Shown: piece by piece, positions 46,200 to 57,866 of the stretch
Position numbering within the stretch: position 1 is the stretch's first letter
Layout: each line of letters starts with the position of its first letter
Assembly: GCA_002104985.1 (NCBI GenBank)
Contig: MCGO01000003.1
Coordinates: 806,001-870,000 of the forward strand
Direction: 5' to 3'
Source of the DNA: Rhizoclosmatium globosum
Lineage: Eukaryota; Chytridiomycota; Chytridiomycetes; Chytridiales; Chytriomycetaceae
DNA length: 64,000 nucleotides
Position numbers and translations under genes: made by a program
The notes under the pieces: generated by a model
The model's database searches: none
The model's input: the letters and a program-made list of their open reading frames with translations, nothing else
What the model was told of the DNA's origin: nothing

Positions 46200-46996
46200 A
46201 TGAGCAAAGATTTGCGAAAGTATCTCACCCCTAAGGTATCATTCATTCTTCTACGGCTAATGCTGAAATGATCCGAAATCTGACTTTCTGTTCGTGTGAA
46301 GATCATTGCCCGAGCAGTTGCCAACAACGAGCCTTTGGTTAGCACTGACAAACTCGGTTCTCTGCCATTCGAGATGAAACCATACCGCCACGCAATCCCA
46401 ACCTTCATGCATGGAAAGAAGATTACCTTCACAGACAAACAAACCGAATCCAACAACCGTATCCGCAAAGCCGTCTTCCCAAACGTCATCTATCGATTCG
46501 TATACTCTCGCATGCTTGACATGAACATCTATGCTCGATTGACTACAACTGCCTTGTATGAGATGGAACGACGAGGAGGGTTTGATGAGTACGTCATGAC
46601 GATTGGAAAGGGCAAATGCGGTGATGAGAAAGCTGAAATGTACAAGAAGCTTGTGGAAGAAGCGTTTGTGAAGAAAGGAGCTGAGGTTCAAAAGGCGGAT
46701 GCAGAGCTGGTGGAGGGTTATGGCGATGAGTACACCAGGTTTGTATCCTTCTGCCATTAACTCGAGCGAAGTTACTAGTTGAGGAGAAATCGAAAAGGCG
46801 AAAGACCAATATACAATTTGGTGAAGAATTGATTCACATTCTGGAAGTTTGGATAAGGGGGGAGAGTCTGTAAATGCCGCACATCCTTGATAACCTCATG
46901 TTATGCATCTAATTATCCTCTCTATGCAGCACTGTGAAGGAATTCCAACGTAAGTTCACGAGTTTGACGACTAAGCGGAAGGGAAATTACCTTTAG
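46200..46996 (+). CDS. MRPL24: mitochondrial large-subunit ribosomal protein bL28m
   Basis: A component of the mitochondrial large ribosomal subunit (bacterial L28 family; MRPL24 in yeast). Three exons are clear: 46200-46235 (MSKDLRKYLTPK), 46302-46738 and 46930-46996, with introns of 66 and 191 nt bounded by GT-AG and joined in frame. The family core is visible as KITFTDKQTESNNRIRKAVF, PNVIYRFVYSRMLDMNIYAR and TTTALYEMERRGGFDEYVM. The last exon (STVKEFQRKFTSLTTKRKGN) gives a basic C-terminus. The N-terminus is short for a mitochondrial protein, but it is basic and helical, which suits import. No frame break is seen. Confidence 0.9.
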
Positions 46997-47870
46997 GGCT
47001 AAAAATGAAATAAATAGTGTAAACTAAGCTCTCTTTATCTGCATATCGGGGAAAGAGGATACGATGCAAGGGAATTTTTCCATTTCGAACACAAAGGTAG
47101 CAGCAGCCTAAGACAGCAGCCATCACATCTTTACGAGCGTTGATTGGGGGTTATAATATTTGGTATCATTTAGAGGTTGAACCAGGATTGTTAGAATACA
47201 CTGAATGCTCAGAACTCGACGTCATTTGTGAATAACACAGGGAAAAAGCCCTAGGGAATCTGATGCACGAAACTCCGGCGCTTCTGTCTATCAAATTACT
47301 GAACCTACATAAACCTGACGATATTCTGTTTAGTTGAACATTGGCAGCCCAGCCATGGATGATCGAGATTGACGCGAGCGTAAGACGTACGTATTACAAA
47401 CGAATCGAATGGGGTGGTGTCATCACTTGGACGTTGGAATGTGTGTATCTTTGCAATGCGTCTGGATGCAGAGCCTGGATTCTGCATTGGGAATGTACAA
47501 ACAGCGGGATCAATACCGAGGATTATGCATCGCTGGGCGACAGATTCCCCATTCAGCTTTGATTCTAATCAACGAAATAGGCGCATATAATACGACAACT
47601 GTATGTCTCAGGAAGTCAAGGCTGACATCCTTGGTGGCGAATTAAAGGGATACATTTTTAAGATTTTAAGTCAATTCTTGGTTGGTTTCTTAACATCTAT
47701 AACCGTAATGCATTTCTTCTTATTTTGTACAGTTGTTTTATATTTGTTGAAAAGTGGGTGATCCCTGAGTTAGGCAAGTATTTGATAAATATAAGACTGC
47801 CTTTCCCTTACCCAGACATCAAATGAAAAAGTAAAAAGAGCTCAATTAACTTACATTTTGAAGGAGCAGA
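46997..47870. other. intergenic stretch with a ZGPAT 3'-end fragment
   Basis: No gene is supported; the open frame at 47341-47562 is unlike known proteins. At 47658-47757 there is a diverged copy of the region just after the G-patch gene (46036-46125): both read ...AAGTCAATT.TTGG..., ...TACAGTTGTTT... and ...TTGTTGAA.AAGTGG. The fragment suggests local duplication before or together with the kinase fragment that follows. Confidence 0.55.
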
Positions 47871-48206
47871 CGGTCCGCTCATCATGGTCACCGAGTATTC
47901 TAAGGATGCTGGGAGCTTGGGAGGACCGCTTTTTTTTTTACTTGGTAACTGAGCTGGTTGAGTCGCCAAACCCCCCGTACTCCACGACCTCGGGAATTTA
48001 CATTCAGTCCATGGGGAGATGTATTCCATACCTGAGAGGTTCGGCGGACATATTGGGAATGGTTGGCCAAGGACCCATCCAGCTCCACTTGGTCAAATCA
48101 CTTTTCTTAAAGTGCGTTTTCGCTGTCCAAACCCTGCAAAATTGCGGGCACTACCATAGAAACATTAAGCTATCTAACTTTTTGGCGAAGTCTGGTGCAG
48201 GAATTT
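47871..48206 (+). pseudogene. truncated inverted copy of the downstream kinase gene
   Basis: About 336 bp match the kinase at 49182-48848 in inverted orientation at high identity. The frame reads RSSWSPSILRMLGAWEDR, YLVTELVESPNPPYST and YYHG-equivalent GHYHRNIKLSNFLAKSG. It covers only the middle of the kinase domain: no glycine loop, no DFG and no C-lobe. The catalytic-loop aspartate is replaced (HRN for HGD). It is therefore not an active kinase. The two arms are separated by about 640 bp and could pair in a long transcript. Confidence 0.88.
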
Positions 48207-48455
48207 CATGATGCGAGCTGATTATACAGGAATTAAGTGTAGTGGCCCCAGAGATCTATCAAAACAAATAAAATTATTACCAAAAACAAAGCGTCTTTGT
48301 CCTGATGCTCCAAGCGTGAAGGAATGCGCAAAGAGCCGAAAACGTTAGTCCCAGAAAAACAAATTATCTTGACCAAAATTGTGGATTTGGAAACATGCAT
48401 ACTTCATAAATAATTAAAATACTGCTGTATATAACATGAAAGAATCAAAAACTCT

Positions 48456-50359
48456 TCACACCAGCCATGGATGTGCAAGGATCTGCAAAAGATCAAATCG
48501 CTTTGCTGGATTCACTTGCAACAGTCCATTCAACAAGTCCTGCAACAACAGTCCTTCAAACCCCTCATTGCTGTTCAACGGCACCATTCCGTCCTCCGAG
48601 ATGTTCTGCATTCCAGCAAAATCAATCCCACCAGTCTGAACAATCAGCTGGATTTTTGGTACAAACCGCATTGGGCTGAGAAGCTGGAATAACACCAGTC
48701 CCAACGCAAACACGTCTGCCTTAACGCCACTCTTCTTACCCAATCCAAATCCACGGAGGAACTCTGGCGCAGTCATCTGCGGTGTTCCATAGACCTCTGG
48801 GGCAACACCTAATTCCTGTGTAAACCCAAAGTCCGCTAACAACACGCGAATTTCAGCACCAGAATCCACCAAGAAGTTAGATAACTTAATGTCTCCATGG
48901 TAGTACCCGCAATTATGCAGGGTTTGGACGGCGAAAACGCACTTTAAGAAAAGTGATTTGACCAAGTGGAGCTGGATGGGTCCTTGGCCAACCATTCCCA
49001 ACATATCCGCTGAACCTCTCAGGTATGGAATACATCTCCCCATGGACTGAATGTAAATTCCCGAGGTCGCGGAGTATGAAGGGTTTGGCGACTCAACCAG
49101 CTCAGTCACCAAGTAAAAAAAAAGTCGGTCCTCCCAAGCTCCGAGCATCCTTAGAATACTCGGTGACCATGATGAGCGGACCATCAAGTCCCGTAGTATG
49201 CAGAATTCGTTTGGAAAGTGATGCAATAACCCAATCGTTTGCTTCGCCACAACTTTGATTGCAACTTTGGTGTTTCTGTAACAATCCTTTGCAGAAAGTA
49301 CAGCACCATTGCCACCTAAACCTGCAATAGCAATGATTTGATATTGCATATTTGGGCCAAAGTAGTGATTACTTTCGCAAAATGCACTGCTAATGAGGGT
49401 CTGTGCTTGTGTCTCTAGCCATGACAACTTTGGACCTGTTGTTTGGATAGGAGTTGCGAGAAGATTGAGGGAAGGGTATTGGCCTGTAGGCAGTGGCAAT
49501 TGTGGGAGTAATGGTATCTTTGGTTGCTTGTTTTTTTGATGGATGGAATTGGACTTGGACTGCAAATCAAGACGCTGTGTACTAAAAAGCCAAGAAAAGG
49601 AATCTTTTCTTGCTTCTGGTCGACAAGATGAAGGTGTTGGTAAAGATGGTTGAACTGAGGAATGTGTTTCTGGTTGATCTATTTTCAACAGTTTTCGTTT
49701 TGCCAAGAATGTTGTTGTAGTGTTTGAGTTCAGCAGTGCGTCCATAAAACTGCATTCAAAATTGGGTGTTCTTGATATCCCATCTCCAAGATGTCTTGAA
49801 ACAAATGGTGAATGAGTTGAAATGACAGCATTCAGGATGAAGGTATCCTAAGAGTATTTTAATTAAGCTTAACCATGATTCTTGAATCATACCAGTCCTG
49901 GTTCAGGTACACGAAGAGGGCTTGACTCCTTGTTTTGGATTGTTGCCAACAATTTGATAAACTTTGTAAGTTTTTGGTATGAATCAATTCGTTCCTGCTC
50001 AGTAAGTTTCTAATAAATTGTTAGTTGAGTTTAAAACCAGAGCAAAGACTTACTGCTCTTATCAATGTTGCAAGGCTGTGGGACTGAGGGAGTATTTTGC
50101 CGAGTCTAGCCAGAAATTGTGACTGTTTCAAATCAAACTTGGATCTCCGATGAAGTAAATCATGGCTTGCTTTTGTTGATGCAGGGAAGGTTGGCGAATT
50201 GAAGTTGAAAAAATATGTGGTGTTGTTGAGAGTATTTGGTTCAGGGTCGGTAGCTTTAGAGTTTAACGGAAGATATGACTTTGAGTGAATAAAAGATGAC
50301 GTTGCGCTGATTACTATCACCATGGCTGAAAAGCCAATAGTCGCCTTCCGTCTCGTCAT
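48456..50359 (-). CDS. membrane-anchored protein kinase
   Basis: A Ser/Thr-type protein kinase of about 604 residues in three exons (50359-50054, 50009-49893, 49847-48456); the 44- and 45-nt introns have clean borders and keep phase 0. The N-terminus has a hydrophobic segment (ATIGFSAMVIVISATSSFI, residues 7-25), which suggests a membrane anchor or organelle signal. The domain shows an unusual glycine loop (AIAGLGGNGAV), the VAIKVV lysine, HGDIKLSNFLV for the catalytic loop, DFGFTQ, a TAPEF motif, DVFALGLVLFQLL and a final NPAKRFDLLQILAHPWL. The HGD instead of HRD form occurs in several divergent kinases. Residues 140-300 are Ser/Gln/Pro-rich. Substrate and pathway are unknown. An inverted partial copy lies 650 bp downstream. 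Confidence 0.85.
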
Positions 50360-50509
50360 TTTCAGAGGATTGACGTTTGATCCTGGGGAATCTTATTGTC
50401 TCCAATTTCGATTGAAGCGCCAAAAATTGAATGGAGTGGGCATGATTTATGATTAAGTTTGATGAAACTTCACTATTAACTGTATTGTGTCCAAATTCCA
50501 TCTTCAAAA

Positions 50510-52551
50510 ATGGCCTACGTTGCAGACACCACCGAAACATTGTCGACGATTGCCCAATTCGTATCCGAAGCCCCACCAGGCGAGCTCAGCGAAGTCCTGA
50601 ATGGTGCGCACGTTTGCATTAGGCCTTCAAGGACTAACCCACCAACAGACCTTCGCGGGCTCGTTGCGAACGACGAACTTCTCCAAACCGGAATCGCAAA
50701 GCCATTCGAGGATTACTCATCAGCTGCGCTTATTTCCGTGGACGTTCCAGGCGGGAAGGTTTGCTGCCTCAACAACTGTGCTGTACGAGTGGTGCACTCA
50801 CAACCCGCCAATACAATCCACAGCTCATCCTCTCAAACTTCAACAAAGACGCGACGGTCGATTCGCGAGTCATGCGCTGAAAACATCGTTGCCGTTGACC
50901 ATGTTGCTCAGGTTTGAAGCACGGATTGCGTGGGTGTCCCTCTTAATTAGAGTATAGACTGCATCAGACCCTCAGCCATTCGAAGTCGATGCAGAGCTGG
51001 AGGATCACAGGTCAGTTAAACGTTATCGAGCTGAACGAACTGGCTAATGGGTGGGTGCCAAATAGAGCTGCTCTCGACGCGGCTATTGCTTCATATGCCC
51101 AGGACCACTACCCCAACGGTATCTCCGCCGTTTATTCAATCGAAAACAAGTCTCTTGTCGCTCTCATTGTCTCCAACAAGTTTAACCCAAACAACTTTTG
51201 GTGAGGAACGAAATCAGAAGGATACCCATGACTGATACTGAATGTGATTGAACAGGAATGGTCGATGGATCTCAGAGTGGACTGTTTCTTTGGATTCCGA
51301 TGAAGTGAAGGGTGAATTGAAGGCCCACGTCCATTACTATGAAGATGGAAACGTTCAACTCAAGACTGGAAAGAGCATTAACGCTAAATTGATTGGAGGA
51401 ATTCAGTCGGTGAGTGCCTCCTGAACGATTTGAAGAAATGTCTCGAGGACTGTGAACTATTGCGAGACCGAGCATATGACCGTATTTGACAACGAGCGAG
51501 AAGAGCGTCTACTTAAGTGGATATAAGACGTTTAATATGGCTGAAAAAATTCGAGAAACGAGTGACGAACGTCGCATGCCGAATATGATTGTATATGATG
51601 AAAGCATTAGGAGGACAGCACCGCTATTCCGCCAGAATTTACACCTAGAGTATTATTGAAGATAATCGACGTGAAGAGTAAATACCTCAACGATTTGTTG
51701 CTACTGAAGATGTGTGAGCGAGTAAAGTTGGGTTAAGGGGCGTGGCAGATAAATGGAGTGAAATCACTGTGGAGACGAGAGTATGGATTATTTCTAGGAC
51801 GAATGAACCACGGAGGAGCGAGATTGATGGGGTTTCTCCCACTCAACTAGAAATTCCCATCAAGCCAAAGAAAAAAACAAAAAGAAAGATGAATAGTTAG
51901 TGCGGCTGGGAAGGGGAGCCCATAATGCGTAAAACAAACTATGCGGAGCCTAACTTCATGAAGATTGGCGAGCAGTTTATGCTCTCCGTCGATATCTGTT
52001 AGATATAAAGCATTGTGCTGTAGCGAAATAGTGCGGGAGGAGGAAGTTTCAGAGGAAGAGGAGAAGATTTTCAGACAATGAGAAAACACGAGCGAATGTT
52101 TTGACATCCACGGCGTTCTGTTCATAGATTCAAACTGGAGGAAACTTAATAGAGAGCGAGTGGTGTCGATAACTGTATGTAGAGGAGGAAAGGTGATGGA
52201 ATCCCTCTCCCTCTCGACGACTCTTTACCAACAACTACTACCATCTCCGCGAATCTAATATCCAAACCCCTTTTGCCTCACAGGAACCATCAGCCTTCGC
52301 TGCTGCCGTCATCAAAACTATCCAAAAGGCTGAAACCGACTACCAACTAGCCTTGAATGTTGCTGTAGGACAAATTTCAGACACGACTTCAAATCACTTC
52401 GTCGCGCTCTTCCTATTACTAGAACAAAGTTGGATTGGAATTCTGTTTCAAACTGTGAGTTTCGTTTCGTTTGTCTGAACGATAGCTTTGAATTCTGACA
52501 TATTTTATGTATACTACAGACAAGATTGGAGCCGAGTTGTCCAACAAGTAA
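50510..52551 (+). CDS. CAP1: F-actin-capping protein subunit alpha
   Basis: Alpha subunit of the capping protein heterodimer, which blocks barbed ends of actin filaments. From ATG 50510 ([17 protein letters not shown]) it reads [15 protein letters not shown]; a 45-nt intron (50604-50648) then joins to [20 protein letters not shown]. The middle (near 50760-50900) has frame changes, but DGRF and [16 protein letters not shown] remain. The family signature follows as [37 protein letters not shown] and [19 protein letters not shown]. An 874-nt intron (51410-52283) precedes [17 protein letters not shown], and the C-terminus is [24 protein letters not shown] with a TAA at 52549-52551. The actin-binding tentacle at the extreme C-terminus is short. 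Confidence 0.88.
51410..52283 (+). other. unusually long intron of the capping-protein gene
   Basis: Donor TCG/GTGAGT and acceptor TTGCCTCACAG join the exons in phase 0. At 874 nt it is more than ten times longer than most introns here. It contains an unrecognised minus-strand open frame (51847-52125) and no obvious RNA gene or repeat. Confidence 0.75.
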
Positions 52552-52789
52552 TTCTCGAACTGAATGGATTGTGTTTACGTTTTTTTTGTCTCACTGTTTT
52601 TTTGTCTTTTGGAAATAAACTCAAGATATGCGTCCTATTTGTTCGCTTATATTACGTATTGTGACTAGTAAGATTTTCTGTTTCATCACAGACCAGAAGC
52701 CGACTTCGCAGCAGTTTCAAAAATCAAACGAAGACAACCAACTTTATTATAATCCAAAACGTATCCCCTATAAATACTCCTTCTTCCTC

Positions 52790-55104
52790 TCACCCTCTCT
52801 CACATTCCCCAATTTTCTTTCGCCCTTCCTCAATCACAACCTTCCTCTTCCCCGCACTCCCAACAAGATGCCCACCCCCTCCACCCTTCTTCAACACACT
52901 CTTCACAACTCCACCCCCACTTCCACGAACTACACCATCGTCAAGCCCAGGGCGCTCTCGAACGCCCAGGATCCCAGGCGTGCTTGCGAATGTTAAGCCT
53001 TCGGCAATGACTTCGCTACTGGTTGCATGTATTCTCGAGTATGCGGGTGTGGAAGATGCAGTTTTGGAGGCGGAAGGGGTGCGGATTGTGTCAGTTGGTG
53101 TACGGATTCTTTGTTGAGTTGGTTTCGCGGTTGTTGGTGTGGATGCTGCGCGTGTTCGTTGTTGTTGTGTGGAGATGGATAGAGGGGTTGGAGTTTTTGG
53201 TGGGATGGTTGAAGGTTTCCGTGTGGAGAGTGAAGGTGAGTTGGGTGTTTTGGCAAGTTTTTCAACTGGAGCTGAAGATTTCTTCATCCAACTGGAAAAA
53301 GGCAAGTAGTCGAATCAGTGAACAAAGCAAATGAGTCGATGTGAGTACAATACTTACATTGGCGTGTCTGGCATATCCGTCAGAATTTTCTGTGTTGCAG
53401 CAAATCGTTTCTCATCCTCAAATTCTTCTTTTTCTTTCTGGTGGAATTAAAGCAGTCAAAACAAGTTGAGGAACGTATAAACGGATGATATTACCTCAAA
53501 AGCACATCGCTCTCGTCCAAGTCGGATTGCGGCCTCAGTAAACTTTCTGCGTTCTTCGTCAAGCTGTTCACTTCGACGAGCAATCATGAGTTTCTGCTCT
53601 TCAATATCTGCCAGCCTGTCCATGAGTATAAGTATATATTCTAGGCAAAAATAAGAATGCTTACAAATCGTTCTCTCCCAAAAATGAGTTCTGCCGAACT
53701 CCTTCATGAGAAGTGTCCAAAGCCATCTCAATCAAATGCTTCTGTCTCTCGATAATGAGCTTATATTCCGCTGTTTTGTTGGATTGAGCTTACAACTAGT
53801 TACATAGATCTCAAGAATACTCACCGATCTCGTCTTGCAACTGTTGTACCGCTTCTCTGTTTCAGCCATACCAACCATTCCACTCTTGACAGTTTCTGCT
53901 TCTTTGATAGCCTGTAAAGAATCAACGAGCAATCCAGTCATTCCCTCAATTTCACCCAACAGTCCTTCAAACAACTCCTCAATCTGGTCACGAACAAGCG
54001 CAAAAGGCAGATGGAATCGAGCTTGTTCATGTGGCTCCTGTTTGCGTTTTTTGATAAATAAAACTGGTTGATGGAAACACAAAGACTCACGTTTGATAAA
54101 ACGATTGTTGTTGTTCGTCCAGTCGCTTTGTTTACGTTCGAAACGGCAGCTTTGATTCGAGTGAAAATGTTATAGAGACATGACTTTAGAGAATCGGTTT
54201 CGAGAAGAAGCTGCTTTTCACGGTCTTCATACGTTTGGATAGTGTGTGCGAAAAGATCTTTCTCCTTTTTTGAGGTGTCAATCGTCAGAAGAAATAAATG
54301 AAAGCATTAAGCTACTCACATGCTTCTCACTCTTTGACTTAACGGCAGCTTGAGAGAGCGACGACATTTTCTTTCCTGATGGATTGATTACTCGTATTCC
54401 CAGTTTCGCACCATGATTTTGCTCATTGGTCAGTTTCTGAAGCCGTTCCTGAAGAATAGTATATTCCGCCTCCTTTCGCTTCTGTTTGTGCTGTGGTTGC
54501 GGACGTTTAGGACGGCGTAAGCGTGACTATCGAAACAACGTACTTTGAATTGAGCAAGAGAGGTGTTGAGGGTAACAGTTGCTTTTGAAGCTTCTTCTTT
54601 TGCGGTATTGCACTTTTCTGTTGAATCTTGAGGGCAGTTTCAAGGGACCTGTCAAAATGGTTGTGAGCGAGTGAGTTTGTGGATTGTGTGGATGGAGTGC
54701 GTACTCTATTCTGAGACATAGAGCTTTGTTTGTCCTGTCCGCAGAATCCAAAGCCAGTTTCGTCTTTGCCTTTTGATGGAAAGAATGAGAGACAGATGAC
54801 GTTAAAAGCGTAGACGCACGAGAGATTGGTGAGCAAGCAGAGCATCGTTCTCAGCCAAGCGCCGCTGTTCGTCAGTTTCGGATCGGTGCGCGACTTCGTT
54901 CTTTGCGAAAGAGTTTTAGTGCGCCGATTCGGTGGTGTCTTCGACAGAGGCTAAAACCTGGGCATTCGCGAGGAGCGCAAACAAGACGCCGAGGACGCTT
55001 TCGTCGACGCCGCCAACTTCGACGCCGCTGAACCCATGTGCAACAAGCATTCGCGAGACAAGATAGCGCCGCTCGTCTGTTCCACTGTCGCTTCCGGTGG
55101 CCAT
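52790..55104 (-). CDS. ADIP/SSX2IP-like coiled-coil protein
   Basis: Resembles the afadin- and alpha-actinin-binding (ADIP/SSX2IP) family, which in animals acts at centrosomes and cilia. ATG 55104 (MATGSDSGTDERRYLV) starts the conserved N-terminal part (YLVSRMLVAHGFSGVEVGG). A 57-nt intron after LLANAQ leads to NEVAHRSETDEQRRL. Further short exons give AKTKLALDSADRTNKALCL, EKCNTAKEEASKATVTLNT (after a one-base gap near 54620), VRDQIEELFEGLLGEIEGM, IIERQKHLIEMALDTSHEG, LADIEEQKLMIARRSEQLDE and a Ser/Thr/Pro-rich basic tail ending at 52790. Long helical stretches are coiled-coil-like. Family assignment is moderate, because coiled coils look alike; the N-terminal block is the best evidence. Confidence 0.65.
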
Positions 55105-55225
55105 TCTTCAAGTGGTTGTGTCTGGCTTTCGGACAAAAAGTGAAATATAAATATTTAGGTGTCAAATGAAAACTGCATGCTTTACTGCGCGTAATAAAAA
55201 AAGAGGTGAACTAGTAACAGGCCAC

Positions 55226-57201
55226 TTATGCGGCTCCCATTTCAATCTTCTGTCCATCCTGGATTCTCTCCTTCTTAACAAAGGAAGAGGTGATCAACCA
55301 AGCTCCAGCGAACCCAACTGGCAGCCAGAAGAGCTTGGAAAGTGTCTGCAAGTATCCGTGCACCAAAGCTTGTTGCAACACACTTCCATCGGCAATCAGG
55401 AGAGTGTTGTGCAAAACAGCTGGGTTAGAGAAAACAGCAGCAGTGTCAGATCCGTCCAAGAACTTCAAAGTAGCGTTGTAGCTGGCGAGAGCGTCGTTGA
55501 TGTTGATTGGAAGGTTGTGGTTGAAAAGAGCACTGCAAATAGCAACTCCAACAGCAAGACCCATAGTTTGAATGAAGTTGTTGGTTGAAACAGAGACAGC
55601 CAACAATTCTGGTCCAACAGACACCTGGGATGAGACCATGCACATTTGGAAGGACATACCGACTCCCAAACCACAAATCAAGAGGTAGATGACTTGCTTC
55701 CAGACAGCAGCATTTTCATCCATGGAGACAATGAGACCAGATCCGAGAGCAGTCATCACAGCTCCGACAGGAAGGTAAGGGTAGAAGTAACCAGTGATGG
55801 AGGCAGCGGCACCAGAACCAATCGATGAAACAACCATTCCCATCATCAAAGGAAGGGTGTGAACACCGGCATCAGTGGCAGACGCTAAACACAGGAGTTA
55901 GAGTCAAGATTCTTGAGGAAACATGTCGAAAACAAATACTCACATCCAAGAACAATCTGGAACCAGAGTGGAACGTAGAAGACAAGAATAAAGAAGGCAG
56001 CTCCAACGAAGGCAGAGGTGATGAAAGTAGCAGAAGCGTATCGGTTCTTCAACAAGACGAATGGCAAGAGTGGGTTTGTAGCGACCCATCCCTCAACGTA
56101 CACGAATGCAGCAAAGAGAACAACTCCGACAACGAACAAGGAGATGACGGTGGCAGAGTCCCAGGCGTAAAGAGAACCTCCTCCTTGAATTGGAATCAAG
56201 AGAGCAATAACGAAAGTCACAAGGAGGAAAGCACCAAGCCAGTCAATCTTCTTCAAAGATTCCAGGAGAGAACCTTGCTTGGTAGTACCAAGACGAAGGA
56301 AAACAACGACAGCGAGGATGGTGACAGCTCCCAAAGGCAAGTTGATGTAGAAAACCCTAAACCCGACACTATCAGTAAACCTCACAAAATCGTTATTGAT
56401 TACGTACCATCTCCATCCAATGTTATCAACGAAAGCACCTCCCATCAAAGGACCGATAATCGAGGCAAGACCATACGTCGATCCAATAAGACCCAAGTAC
56501 TTTCCACGGTCTCTGGCAGTCGTCAAATCTCCGATGATAATCATTGTAAGCGAAAAGATTCCAGATCCACCAAGACCAGCAATTCCTCGTGACGCAATCA
56601 ACATGTTCATAGACGTTGAAACTCCACACAACAACGACCCAATCTCAAAGATTGTAATAGCAAGCAAGAACACAGACTTTCTTCCAAACACATCAGACAG
56701 TTGTCCTAATAATTTTTGATGTGATGATAAAATTAGTAATTTGATTTGATATGATGCGTGATGGAGTGGAGATTTGTTTCAAGTAACAAATAGGATATGG
56801 ATCGACTCACCATAGACAGGGATGAAAGCGGTGGAAGTCAAGAAGTATGCGGTTCCAACCCAGTTGATTTGGTTCAGTGAGTCGAATTCGGAGGCGATCA
56901 CTTGAAGAGCGACAGAAATGATAGTCTAAGAACCGAATTCGTCAACACTTTACGACTCATTTCAGTGTGCGGATTCATCATTTACCATGTCCAAAGAGAC
57001 GACGAATACAGCTAAAGCAAGTCCAACAAAGACGAGGAAGAACTGAAAGTTTGAAAGGACGACGGCTGGTTGATCTTCCTTCACATCATCACTGATACCA
57101 AGCGGTGAGGCATCTTGCTCTTTTGATTCAATGGCAGCGGTGGTGGCAGTGAGGAAAGAGTCCTCAGTTACGAGCGCTTCAGATGAGGCGGAAGCGGACA
57201 T
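55226..57201 (-). CDS. MFS drug:proton antiporter-type transporter (DHA2, 14 TM)
   Basis: A plasma- or vacuolar-membrane transporter of the DHA2 type, exporting drugs or metabolites with proton exchange. I chose ATG 57201 (MSASASSEALVTEDSF), because the upstream in-frame ATG gives a basic leader without support. TM1 ends in VFVVSLDM. An intron (about 56984-56932) leads to TIISVALQVIASEF, NQINWVGTAYFLTSTAF and the loop motif GQLSDVFGRKSVFL. TM4-5 contain SRGIAGLGGSGIFSLTMII and DRGKYLGLIGSTYGLASIIG, the antiporter motif GPLMGG, then GWRW/FYINLPLGAVTIL. Later segments are intact to FWLPVGFAGAWLITSSFVKK. Five exons join without frame breaks, so it looks functional. The substrate cannot be told from sequence. 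Confidence 0.9.
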
Positions 57202-57866
57202 GAGTTGATGCTTGCTTTTTTTTTTGCTTTTTTGGGATCGTAAGACTGAGGTCCGCTCAATGCGAAATTGAAATTGATTTGAAATAGGAAATTGAGGAGA
57301 GAAGGGCGGGCTTTTATGATCTTTTCTGGATTGCTTGCGTGGCATCCTATTCGACATTTGATTTGATTTGAATCAAAGATGAAACATGGATGCAGTTGCT
57401 TCGCCACTATTGATACGTAATCAATTCCAACAAACAAAAGTACTTATGATGTATCAACGCAAGTGAAACTGAGGAATACATGTTCGACACTGTTTGAAAA
57501 CACTCCATGAAATAAAGTACCGTCATGAATGCAAAAGGTAACATGCTACCCCCAAGTGGTCCGATCCGTGTCACAGTGCAGGCATGGGACTTTGTAGCAC
57601 CCCTTCTGGAGGCAAAGGTGTGCCCGAAGAAGCTTGGGTTTATATTGATCACTCCGTTGCATACCAGCGAGGAATCGCCTCGGGTTGCGGTGATGCATAC
57701 GTGGAAGCCGGGTGTTGAACCCAGGCATGCCGACGTGGTCGACCGTTACGGCAAGGAGTGCTTGCTTTTTGGCTGAAAGTTCTGAACATCAGGCCGCCAT
57801 CCGTCTTCGCGTCAAAGTCAATCGGGTTGAAGTCTTACAAGTTGTTTATTAGAGAATTTGAATCAA

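Noticed and set aside
54870..54960. Frameshift or stop in the ADIP-like gene
   Set aside because: A 57-nt intron with GT-AG borders and a CTAAAAC-like branch site removes the stop and restores NEVAHRSETDEQ in frame.
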